A DNA stretch of 64,000 bases from Capronia americana (lineage: Eukaryota; Ascomycota; Eurotiomycetes; Chaetothyriales; Herpotrichiellaceae): contig JADWQD010000004.1 in NCBI GenBank assembly GCA_016110215.1, forward strand, positions 1,550,001 to 1,614,000, given 5' to 3'. The notes beneath the pieces are model-generated. The model saw only the letters and a program-made list of their open reading frames with translations, did not search any database and was not told the origin of the DNA. Below are positions 1 through 11,126 of the stretch, one piece after another; the stretch's first letter is position 1; each line of letters begins with the position of its first letter. Made by a program: the position numbers and the translations under genes.

Positions 1-5
1 AGACA

Positions 6-3000
6 ATGCTCAAAACATGGACGCAGAGTCCAGCTGGCAACGACTCGGAGCCGAGGACAGCGGAAGGAGAGGCTCTATCAAAAGATGCCGTTGACGGTGC
101 CCCGGCCCAGGGCATTAACCAAGGGACTCCCCAGTCTCAAAAAAGGGCAGTATCTGGCGGCATGCCCTTGACTCAAGAGATCCTTGCCTGTACACTTGCA
201 GACGGATCTACTGCTTTGCATCTAGCGGTGTCTTCCAGCAAGAAGAGGGGATCCTCGAAGGTGGTTGGTCTTTTCCTGGATAAACTCGACGAAGGTATTG
301 TAGCAGCTCAAACGAAGCAGGGCGAAACCATCCTCCACCTGATGGCGCGGATGAGACGAGACGATCTGTTGGACACGTTGACTAAAATACCGCAAATTGG
401 CAAGATCCTCGAAGTTCAATCAAACGATGGCTCCACGGCATTGCACCGGGCCATAGAGGATGGCTCCTCCAAGCTCCAGGAGCGGCTCATAAATTGCATG
501 AGCGACACGGCCATATGCTTTCAAAACCACGACGAGGAGACCGCGTTGCATCTCGCGGCCAGGAAGAAGCGGCCGTACGCTCTCAAGAAATTACTGCTGA
601 AAATGAACCCTGCTGCTATCGCTGCCAGAAACCATTACGGGGAGACTGCTCTCCATGTTGCAGCAGCTATTGGAGATGTCGATGTCACTAGGCGCCTCCT
701 GGATCGGATGAGTCCAGGTGATATTGCTCTAGTCGATGTGAAAGGCCAAAATGCATTCACAAAAGCTGCTCTCACGCGTAATCCGGAATCCGGCATCATC
801 GAGCTCATGGTCAAACACGAAGCTGACGTCCCCGTCGAGTATGAAACTGCGTGGGCTCCCATGGACCAACAAGCTAGGATGAGCGTAAATCGCGTCCTGA
901 CGGAGGTCCTGGACAATATCTCCTGGGCCGATTATTCCAGCCACACAAGTTGGCAGATGATTGTGCGCTGGGCTTCGCGAAACGGTCATATCGAGACTGT
1001 GAAGAGGGTATTGGATGCTGTGCCTTTGAATTTTGTTGAGGAGATAGACCGGCAAGAGCATACAAAAGCCGAGAGACGTGGCAGCACCACTGTCAAGGGC
1101 GAACAAATGCCATCTGCGCCGAAAGAGAGCGCACTTTTCTGGGCGGCTCTTGGCGGCCACGACGACATCGTCAACCTCTTGCTGAAACATCCATCGTTGG
1201 AGGCATATTATCAACGCTCCGAAAGGTCGTTGAATCGTTGCTTAAGGGCGGCGCAGGCAGCAGCCCGCAATGGCCATTTCTCGATCGTCACGGTACTTAT
1301 CCAGCACATGCAGCCGCGTAACGGTGTGGATACGCAGGGCTGGAAGCCTTTGGATTGGGCAGTTGCCTTTGGAGACCCAGATATCGTGCGGCTCATGTTG
1401 ATCAAGGGTGCAGGACCTCTTGCTTCGTCTCAGCGTCCGACGAAGTCTCAAGAGATTGACAAGATCTTAAGCTCCCCGCAGCCTACACCGCGATGGTATT
1501 CCAGGGAAAACCCGCTAAGCGTGTGGTCGAGCAAGCCACAGCTCAAACTGGCACCTTTCGAGGCCGCTTGCAAACGGTTCAATGCGTGCGTGGTTGATTT
1601 TTATCACCATGAAGGAGGCATGTATCCCCTGGAGATGAACGGCCATTCGATATACGACGTCATCTACAACCCAGATCTGGGGCCAAATAAAATCATGGAG
1701 GATGCGCGGCAGAGCGTCGAGGATCATCCCGCGATGCACAACCCTCATAGTTTCAGATGGATCCACTTACCCGCAAACAATGTAAGTTCGGTACACTCCT
1801 ATTAATCATGGGGAAACTTGCTGAGCAAGTCCCTTCCAGTGGAAATGGATTCAGGTACGTCAACTCCGCGCCGTTGCGGCAGGAAACACTTCGTTGACCG
1901 ACAAAGGATCTCATGAAGCGCATCTGTTACCAAACGAAGCAGGAGAAAGAATGCTGGTCGCTGCAAAAATTTGCGGAGGCCAACCGTCGCGAACACGTAG
2001 GAAGACCGCAATCTCGTTTCATGTTTACGGATGTTCGGGTACATCTCAGACCTCGCCCCGTAACCTCAAGCCACTCCATCTGATGATTGCATAAACAGAT
2101 TGAGAACTCCAGAACTGGTAAGATCCGCAGCGATAAGGGGGGCCGGAGCATTCCTCTACATGATGTGGGCGTCGGGAGTCACGAATTTGAACACCTGCTC
2201 GGCCGAAGGATGGCAATCTATGTATGTCGACTCATCTTGTCACACTTGTCACCCCCTTCTTTAAGCTTCCGCAACGTTAATCTTACTACCATACAGATGC
2301 CGTTCATCACTGTTGAAACCGTCCAAGAGCAGCAACACTTACAGGATGCCTGTCAAGAAGCCATATCCGAAGGCCTGACTTCCCAAAACATCCATGCGCT
2401 CGAGAACTTACAGGATATTGCAAATGCTCAAAAGGATGCAGTCCCCTTCCTGACCGAAGACACTCATGGGCATCTCAAAGAGTTGTACAATGCCATTAGC
2501 GCTTCGAATTGGAGCCTCGGCATTGGGACAACTAAAGTTCTAGAACGACTTGCGAAAGCCGCCAAAGGCGCTCCAGCTTCGGATGATGGGGCGTTGGCAC
2601 AAACGTCGAGTTATGATTTCAGCGGGCTAGATCTGAATGAGGTTATCGCGGAGCAGAAGACTATATCGGGCCCTTACCATCCCGATGACTCTGCCCACAA
2701 AGTGCTGTTGCAATACTATCTCAGAGCGGGTGAACCGGACGCTCTCCACATTCGCAGGACCCTCGATCAGTACTACTACCCTGCGCTGCCGGATGACCGT
2801 ACGAAAAATCGCGACGGAGACCAGGTCGTCTACCGCTTTCAGTATCGGGAACTCAGAAGGGCCCAGAAAGACACAGGGATCGAGAAGGTAAGCACCACAC
2901 CCGGTCACGTTCTTTGCTAACCTTCCAAGCTCCGCAATCTCCGCATTTGCACGGTAGATCAGCTATGGTTGTGGGTTCTCGATGAAAGTACGAGCTTCCC

Positions 3001-4804
3001 TCCGTGAAGCGAACGTTCCTTGACTGATTTCGATAGAAACGGTCATCAGTTGCTTTCCTCAGCGAAGGAGCCAGCAGGGCCTGGAGGGCAATGGGACAGC
3101 TAAGGGGCTTCCAGATGTGCTCGAATTCATTCGCGACCGCATTCACAACGAAGGAAATCTGGAGCTTAACTCGGTCTACCACCTCGCGACATTTATCACC
3201 AGTCTCTGCACCTCGTTCGTGGATAAGTGCACCGCCGAGCCCTCGGCCAGCTCGGAGACGTTCCTTCAAATCTTCGCAAACGCTATTGGTATCGAGGTAG
3301 GCAGCCAGGCTCCCAGGCCAGGGTACCGTCGTGCTAATGTGGACATTTCTCACAGAGTGATGACGAGTCGAATCACTTCGATGAGTTCAAAAACGGGGTC
3401 AAGGAACTCGAGAAAGGGCCGCTCGGCGAGGACGACGCAGAGGCCCAAGAAAGTTCTCTTGATAAAAGTCTGAAAATCAGCAAGGAAGTTGATTGTCTGA
3501 ACGAGGTAAAGGATATACGGGACGAGCTCAAGATGATCTCCAGCATCTTCAGCCACCAGACGTTCGTGCTTGGCGAGCTACGAAAGGAGGCGTCGAGAGA
3601 GTCTTCGACACCATCCCGAGATGGCGAGTGCCCGCATTCCAACTTCGTCAGCGAGCTACCAGAATATAGTGACCTAGAAACCCGATCCGATCAGGTCAGA
3701 AAGATGGAAGATGATGCCGCGGCTGTTTACGTTCGGGTAAGTCTGCTACGGAAATTTTCATGGGAAGCTCCTTGGGCTCTTGCTTACCCAAGTGTCACAG
3801 CTAAACCATTTGCTGGACCTTAAACAAAAGCATGCCAATTTTCTTGAAGCGGGACTGGCGCGAGAACAAGCCCAGCAAATGACTGTCCAGGCCATAGAGT
3901 CCGGGAAGGAAGCAAAGACGATACTGTTCTTGACATTCGTCACCATTGTCTTTGTAAGACTGATGCTTTACCACCTCCCTGGCGCAACATTCGGGTCGTC
4001 TTGCCTAGGGGTCTCGAATGCTCACATCTGCTTAGGCTCCAATGTCATTCTTGACATCTCTTTACGCGCTGAATGTCTCGGCCTTCTCCGGCGGTTATGT
4101 TAAGGGAGACGAATCGACCTACTCCTCCGAGTGGCTGTTCTCACGAGTTTGTACGCATACCCTCACAGTTCCTCCCTGGGCGATGGGTCTTGAACACAAT
4201 GCCGGTGTCGCCAGCCTCCGAAACCGTGCTAATATTAGTCCCTGCAGTTGGAATCTCCACCGCCGTTGCCATACCATTAATATTGCTGGCCCTCCTCGTG
4301 GGCGGCTTTCTCGAGAAAACGGTCGCCGGGTTGAAGAAGTGGTGGGTGAATCTCCCGATCAACCAAACCAGCGAGACGCCCAATGCCGCCGCGCAAGCTC
4401 CCAACACGCCAGATCCGACGACACGAAATCCTTCACCAAGGGCGGCTACGCCACCGTCCAGGTCTTGGAATCCCCCAAAGCCATCATTCCGAGGGAACGT
4501 GAACGGAAGGGCCTTGGCGCCCTATTCAGCCCGGCGACCAACGGGATTGGGCATCTACAACGGCCCCATCGAAGTTCAACCACCAAAACAAGCACAAGCG
4601 CAAGCAACCAGTCGCAATGGAAGTATAGCTGGGAAGGATTCGGCAAAAACAAGCCAGACTATCGTCGAGACTCCCAAAGCGACCGAGGGGGCCTACAACG
4701 ACATTGAGGGTGGAAATACGCGAGTCAAGGAGGGTGTCTTCTCCCGGGTCTTCTGGAGACGGAACTCCAGGAAGTCTCCAACACCCCCGCCCGGACCGAC
4801 TTAG
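6..4804 (+). CDS. Ankyrin-repeat / CorA-like membrane protein, about 1397 aa, 11 exons
   Basis: Exons by splice signals and phase: 6-1781, 1840-1854, 1907-2038, 2099-2221, 2297-2887, 2930-2987, 3037-3296, 3356-3736, 3801-3953, 4036-4150, 4215-4804 (4194 nt). The first 480 or so residues hold about ten ankyrin-type units with TALHLA/TALHVA motifs. The middle carries the signature RWIHLPANN-WKWIQDL, then RRTLDQYYY, VDQLWLWVLDE and KDIRDEL, which I know from fungal CorA-like proteins. Two hydrophobic segments follow, TILFLTFVTIVFAPMSFL (about 1146-1180) and one at about 1205-1235, then a Pro-rich, probably cytosolic tail. The GMN loop of true CorA Mg2+ channels is not seen, so ion transport is unproven; a signalling or non-self role is equally possible. 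The first ATG is 5 nt into the window, so the real start may lie further upstream. Introns of 42 and 49 nt are unusually short. Confidence 0.8.
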
Positions 4805-5515
4805 ATGTTCCCAGGCTAACTCCTTCATTCTTCTGGCGTCATTCTGAGCAAGGCTTAGAGATGTTGCGGAGAGAGGTTCTTTGTTCTTCCGTACTGCCGA
4901 TCGATCTCGGAACAAGATGGCGTCGACAGCACAGTAAGTAGCCCAGTTGGAAAACGATCAGGTCGAAACGGTACAGCATATATGTATGACAATAGTTTTA
5001 GGGTAGGGATCAAAGGTCAGATCGGACCTCTAAAGGATATGCCTCCCTCCGCCACCACCTGCTCTTCATCTAGAATACACATCCTCTGGCTCCGTACAGG
5101 ACCGGAAATGCCACCCTTTCGCACCATGTTCCGTGATAAAAACCAACGACACTCTAGCCCACGTCATTCTATTCTCGAGTACTCTAATTGTTTGCTCTCC
5201 CCTCATGATATTTTTCGTCGTTCGGTAAACAGGGTATGGAGAACGCAGTACAGAACCAGAGACGCGCACAACGGTCGTTCATACATACAGTATTGCGTCC
5301 CATGTACGAGAGACGTGTGCCGAGGTTTAGGATATCTTCTTTCAACTTAAGGTAAGGTAAGGCAAGGTGAGTTGTCGTTGTCGTTAGTCGTTATCGTGCT
5401 GCTTAAAACTTAATACTACCTACCTATCTACTCGTATGTATGTTATCCTAGTTGATTCTCATGAATCCAATCCTCGCGATGCCGCCCTCCCTCCTCCCTC
5501 CTCCCTCGATGCCTC
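4805..5515. other. Convergent intergenic region
   Basis: Tail-to-tail spacer between the ankyrin/CorA gene and the Gly-rich protein gene. It holds short pyrimidine-rich runs (CTCCCTC repeats near 5484-5510) and an AAGGT-type run near 5350. I see no gene in it. Confidence 0.6.
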
Positions 5516-7747
5516 TCAGTTCTCCTCTGCCGGGTCCGGGTCCCCAGTTAAATGACTTGCCGCTGACAATTCTTCGGCTGTCGGCATGTTGACGACCATC
5601 AAATATAGCACGTTCTGGTAGCCGGGAATGGTCAGTCAGTCAGCCAGCCTAGCATCGTTCAAAGTCGGCATTCAACACACTGACGCAGACGCTCGCGCTA
5701 ATATTGACACTGGGGTGAACTTGTGCGCTGCTATGTACATACTAGTACATATTATGTGGCAGAGGACCGGGGGAAAAGAAGAAAAGAAAGGAAACGAAAG
5801 GCAAAGAAAACAAAGGATTCAGATCTACTCACCTGGCTGAGGATGCGTTTGATCGGGTTCTGCTGCCCGGGACTGAACCCTGTCCCTGGCCCTGTCCCTG
5901 TCCCTGTTCCGGTCCCGAGAATGGCGCCGACGAGAGCTTCGAGCCCGACTGGGCCACCATAGCCTCCTATGCCCATTCGTCCCATTTGGGTTTGATTTTG
6001 GTAGGAGTACTGGTATCCGTACGGTGGCTGCGTACCGCCTTGCTGACCGGGAGTTCCTTGGATATATCCCTCCTGCTGCGGCTGCATGTAGTCCGGATCT
6101 TGAGTATAGCCATAGGCACCTGTCCTATAGCCTCCCATCATCTGCTGGCGTGCGCCGAAACCACCGCCACCGCCACCTCCCATCATAGCCATCCTGGCTT
6201 CTCTCAACCCGCCTAGTCCACCAAAGCCTCCGCCCAAACCTATCCCTCTTGCCCCACCGCCGCCCCACTGCGCGGCGGCCAGTTGGCGTCGGTCAGGTGG
6301 ATTTAAATGACCGCCAGTGAGCAAGGAGAAGAGATTGCCACTACTCGCCGGGTTGTTGGGGTCCGCATACCGCGACGTGAACTTGGGAGTCGGACCGTTC
6401 AGTTTCGCCAGCGCGCTGTCGGGGTTTTGACCTGCCTGTTTTGGTATTGAAATTAGACTCGTGTCAGTCCGATAGAATAGGTGAACTGCACAGGCCAAGA
6501 CAAGATAACTGGCCCTCGCATGACGGATTTGCACCAAAAGACATCACACTCACATGCTTGGCCTGTGCCCTCCGATCAAAGTACGTATCTGCGAATCCTT
6601 TGTAATGCTTGATCTTCGCTTTTTTCGTCTCGGCCTCTTCCCCGGTGGCGACGGCTAACTCATCCAGCTTGGGGAACACGAGGGCCGCACACTCGGTGAA
6701 TTCGACGTTTGCTGTGGCAGAAGAGGCCTTCATCGCCCTTTTGATCTTTGCTCCCGTACCTTGCGGGGCAGCCATGCGATCGGCAATCGTCGAGGTGATG
6801 TCTATGGAGACGTGGAGCGATGGGGAGTCGGGCTGCCATGTCATGACGAGGCAGTAGAGACCCCGTGGGTGGAAGAATTCGTCGTTGATGCGGTCAAGGA
6901 ATGTGTTTTGCCTAAGCAGGGACGACACGGACGTCCGTTAGTCACAAGTCTTGTCGCCCATTGGCGAAGGAATCGTACCGCTTTCGACTCTGTATATCCT
7001 TTGCAATCTTGACACTGACCATGATAGCCAGTTGTACAGCCTGCGAGATACCGGGCGGGAGCGCCATCGTGGCGAATCCCGCTAGATTGATGGCGTCGAG
7101 CCATGGTGAGGCGAGACTGGCTTGATTAAATGTTTCAATGAAATCGAGGAACGTCTCTTGGTCGATGTCTTTGATGGCTAGATCGGGTGCATAAGCGCGG
7201 ATGAAACCTCGGGCCCGAGCTTTCGGTCGACGTTGAGGTAGGATCACAGGGAGAGGAAGCTTCGACGGTCCAGGTTCTGTCGCCGGAGTCGGTGGCGCGT
7301 TCGAAAGAGGGTGCCTGCGGATAAATGCATCGGTGATCTTGGTTGGATTGATCTGGTCACGCTTCGACGTAGGCTCCTGAGGAAGGGAAGAATTCGAATT
7401 ACTGGACTTCACACTCATAAGTTCATCCTGAGCGTCGTCGAGGTCCCAATGTTCTGATATCCCCGCATGTAGTGTCAGAAGTCTGGTCAAATAAACAAAG
7501 CTGATACTGAGGAGATGTGTTATCCGGCTAGGGATGTCCAAGATTTACCTTCGTCTCCTTCTTCGAGGGCTGCATGCTGGTTTCCCCTCCCTAGACGACC
7601 GTCGTCTGGTTTGACCTCCTCTTCAGTGACCTCTGTCAAGTGTTCCTTGGCCAGTTTTCTTTCTTTGTGATGGTGTATGCCTTCTGATACAAGGCCGATG
7701 CCAGAGGCAACCCCTTTCACAGCGGCTTTTAGCACCAAGTCAGCCAT
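5516..7747 (-). CDS. Uncharacterised conserved fungal protein, Gly-rich C-terminal half, 577 aa
   Basis: Five exons on the minus strand: 7549-7747, 6979-7453, 6554-6911, 5833-6435 and 5516-5614 (1734 nt). The N-terminus (MADLVLKAAVKGVASGIGLV) is amphipathic and Ala/Gly/Val-rich. A conserved central block reads KIAKDIQSRKR, then FLDRINDEFFHPRGLYCLVM and TWQPDSPS, followed by a Lys/Ala-rich helix. Residues about 390-500 are Gly/Gln/Tyr-rich low complexity (GGGGGGGFGARQQMMGG), possibly disordered. The last exon restores VLYLMVVNMPTAEEL. I recall this central block and the VLYLMVVNMP ending from hypothetical proteins across Pezizomycotina, but no function. There is no signal peptide. The last intron has a tandem CTGA branch-site array. 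Function unknown. Confidence 0.8.
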
Positions 7748-9920
7748 GTCATCAGCTGGAGTAGTACCGTCCTAAAAGATGCTTGCGAAACTCAGAGGGA
7801 TTCAAGGTATTTACGAGTGGAATCCAACAGGCATGAAGGACTTTATGCTCTCTGCGACAATGGAAAAGGCGAGCTATGCGACCAGGGCGAGAAGGCAACA
7901 GCCTGGCTGCCACGCAATGCATTGTTGTTTATAGCGAGTTTCGTAGCAGGATATCCCGATGCAAGCTTGAACAATGTTCAGGTGAACTGCTTCTCTCGTG
8001 AATGGTACCAGGTTGAGGTTAGACGATCAACCGCAGCTGCATGAAACAAGGCCTTCAAATAAGCTCATTGGCCAAAGTGTATTGATCGGCAAGAAGGATT
8101 CCGAGAACAACAGCAATCCAGTGCATGGGTGCGCAGCAGACCGCAGAGGAAGGCCTTGGTCGGTCATGGTTGGAGGCTTTATTCAGCTGCATGAGACAAA
8201 TTCTGAGAATATCCAGGCTCCCGATAGATCAAACGGGAGAAGAGCGCGAGAGGACGGTTGAGAACTTTCTGTAGTTCGGGCTGCTCATCCGAACTCGATG
8301 AGCCATGTGGGTTCCAAAGGCGGAGTCAAGTGGTCATTACGAGTCTCCTCTACTGTAGCATTGGCCACGGCGCTGCTCCGCTGGCAGCCATTCAAAGGTG
8401 AAGATGCAATGAGGGGCTGAGCAGATAGCTGATGATGTTGATTTTGGCTAAGCTTTTGTGGTAAAGCTTAGCTGCTTGGCTTGAAGTTGAACGATAAACG
8501 AACGAGAACGAAAGCCGCTAGTGCCGATATGGAAGAACTCCTCGACCGCCCTGCTGGATCTCCTCGTTGACGTGTCCGGCAATCCCTTTCCGTCCTACAG
8601 TCTCCTCTCACAAAGGCACTTGCAGATATCACGGCTGCGTACTCCGTACGCTGGGGTCATCCAGGTCGAAAACGGCGTCTGGCCGTGCCGCACTCGCAGC
8701 TGTCTCTGGATGCTGCTTAAGCTTCGACGGAGGAGATACTCGCTCCTCGCAGCGATAATTCTGCAAAGACCTAGCGACAATATGGGTTGTTCAGTTATGG
8801 ACAAGCCCTCTCTGTGTTACTGACGGCAAAAATTTCCGTCGTCACCCACAGGAAGCACTGGCTAAGATAAACCCTTATACGCTTTCATGGTATGCCTCAG
8901 GCTTCAAACTCGGCCATATCGATTCTACTCTCGGAAGATCGCAGAAGGCAGGTATATTCTACGTTGGTGGATTTGACTCAGATGGATTGATGTATTATCA
9001 CGTCTTGTCGCGCTGCCATTGGATTGAGTTAGCTCAAGAGTGAAGCTTTCTTTTCTCTGTGGTAATACGTAGATCCCCGGTTTCTCGTTACGACAAGGAG
9101 CTACGAAGTGTGGATCATAACAAGATAATTCTGGCTCCGGCCGAGTAGTGCCCCCGCGCTTGACTGGAAAAGGTCTTCAGCTATGTTTCGTCCTGCCATC
9201 AGCTCACAATCGGCGTCTACCGGAAATGGATGATGTCCTCACTCAACCCCTCAGTAATGTCATCGCTTCATGAAACGCTTACGGATAGTGTATGATATAC
9301 ATGGTCAACGGACATTAAGGTGAAAAGGCGAGACTATGGGCGAGTTCGAAGTGCAGGTTCAATTCTCCATATTCTGTTTTGGATTGAGAGTCCCCCGAAG
9401 GCCAGTTTGTCGGGGAGATGGGATCAAACAAGGGTCATGGTGCATCGAACTATGTTCTTGCCCAGGGGCACTTGAGTCCCTCCTGCATTCGGCCCTTGTA
9501 TAGGAGGTCTCACTTGGCACAGCTTTGCCGGATAGCCTGGACTTCTGTGAGAGGTGCTTAATCGTATCATGATTGACATAACTACGAGTCTGTTGGGTTT
9601 GTAGACACAAAATAGAATGGACCACTGCAACCATGAAGTTGGAAAGAATGCCGTGGTGAGTAGCGTGTCAGGAGTGTTCAATCTTCTTTGCATCAAAATA
9701 GGCACATTATCCTGGAATAATGACAAAGGCCAGAGTGTTGGCAAAGGTGGGGGAGCGTGGATAAGGGGTGCAAACATGTGTGGTCATAAAGGGTAAAGAT
9801 TGGGAGGATTAAGGATAGTGGGAACGAGGGTATCAAATCATGCTCATTTTCTCATGGTTGATAATGTATCATGAACATTGGCGGCCAAGAGTGCTCCAGG
9901 CAATGCGGTGTGGCGCTCTT
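7748..9920. other. Long intergenic region without a recognisable gene
   Basis: About 2.2 kb upstream of the Gly-rich protein gene and downstream of RPL12. Open frames here (for example 8521-8823 plus, 9424-9777 minus) show no domain, no splice-consistent extension and no protein-like composition. I found no transposon ends, no tRNA boxes and no tandem repeat. It may hold promoter or UTR sequence or an unrecognised non-coding gene. Confidence 0.5.
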
Positions 9921-10666
9921 CTACTCCGAGGGCACTGCGGTCGTCAGCATAGGTTGCATGGTGATTCGGTGATGATAGACATACCTTCAATTGATCCTTC
10001 TTTGATCTCATCTGAAATCTCCTTGGGACTTCTTCCATCGACTTGGCAGCCAACACTGAAGCAAGTACCCAGAATCTCAAGCACTGTGCCCTTCAACTCG
10101 CGAGAAAGTGACTTGTTGGCACCACGCATGGTCCGTGCAATATCGATGATCTCATCAAGAGGGATTGACTTTGAGTGTTTGATGTTCTTTTCCTTCTTTC
10201 GGTCTCGGGGAGGCTCCTTCAGGGCACGGATAACCAGAGAGGAGGCGGAAGGAACGACGCTGACGGCAGCTTGTCGGTTTTGGATGGTCAACTTGACTGT
10301 GACGCGGAGACCTTTCTATACGCAGACAACGTTAGCCTAGCTGAATTATGAACAATCAATGCATTGGTTCTGAATGAACATACCCAGTCACCAGTGGCCT
10401 TAGCGATATCTTCACCGACCTTCTTGGGGGAAAGACCAAGAGGACCGATCTTTGGAGCGAGAGTGGCAGAAGATCCGACCTCACCGCCAGTGGCGCGGAG
10501 GTGGCTGTAGAACACTCATGTCAGTCTGGCATCCTTGGGCCGGAAGAGGGATTCGGGGAACTTCGTACATGATCTTCACTTCACCAGGATCTAACTTGGG
10601 AGCTGGAGAGAGAAACACATATTAGCCGCCGAGCTGGTGCTGCTCAAGAAGACGATACTTACGCAT
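9921..10666 (-). CDS. RPL12: 60S ribosomal protein L12 (uL11), 167 aa
   Basis: Cytosolic large-subunit protein of the GTPase-associated stalk base. Five exons: 10663-10666 (ATG plus one base), 10569-10602, 10384-10504, 9985-10315 and 9921-9934 (504 nt). The spliced protein starts [20 protein letters not shown] and contains [60 protein letters not shown] and [13 protein letters not shown]. It ends in EGSIEVPSE. These match eukaryotic RPL12 essentially throughout, and the length equals the family norm (about 165 aa). Both terminal coding exons are tiny (4 and 14 nt), and their introns have clean GT...AG ends and correct phase. Confidence 0.95.
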
Positions 10667-11126
10667 GGCGAGTGCGAAAGGTAGTCGGTCTTTCTCGAGG
10701 TGATGTTTGAATGAACGGAATAGGGAAAAGAGAAAGGAGCTCCGATGTGCAGGAAGGAACTTTTCTTAAGCGCACCTGCCAAGACTTTCCAAATGTGGGT
10801 GAAATTCTAATCCTGATTAGGAATGGTGTCAGTAGGACATATTCCTATTCGATTGTGGCCTACAGGATAGACACGGAGACACGGTCAGAATAATGGGATC
10901 CGACATTGCAACGTGACGAGTTACTTCAAGTCATTCGATGCTGTCATATACATTTACTTGCATTCAACATCTGCTCATCTCTGTCCACGTGGAAATGTCT
11001 CATTCATCACCAAATCTATCTGAGCCATGGCATTGTCGAAAGGACTCTGGGAACCTGGCAAAATGAGCTCACAGTGAGGTGGCTCACACATGCCACAGTA
11101 TTGCCGATTGACGTTCTCCAAAGTGA
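10667..11126. other. Intergenic: RPL12 promoter and SEC23 3' region
   Basis: Spacer between the RPL12 start and the end of SEC23, both on the minus strand. It must hold the RPL12 promoter and the SEC23 3' UTR. I see no further gene. Confidence 0.5.

Noticed and set aside
729..1214. 161-aa minus-strand frame
   Set aside because: It lies wholly opposite the ankyrin repeats, whose own frame shows clear motifs; it is a shadow.
7817..8261. Overlapping 75- and 87-aa plus-strand frames
   Set aside because: Neither shows a domain or consistent extension; likely chance frames upstream of the minus-strand gene.
9340..9380. GGTTCAATTCTCC resembling a tRNA B box
   Set aside because: No matching A box or cloverleaf arms upstream; not a tRNA.
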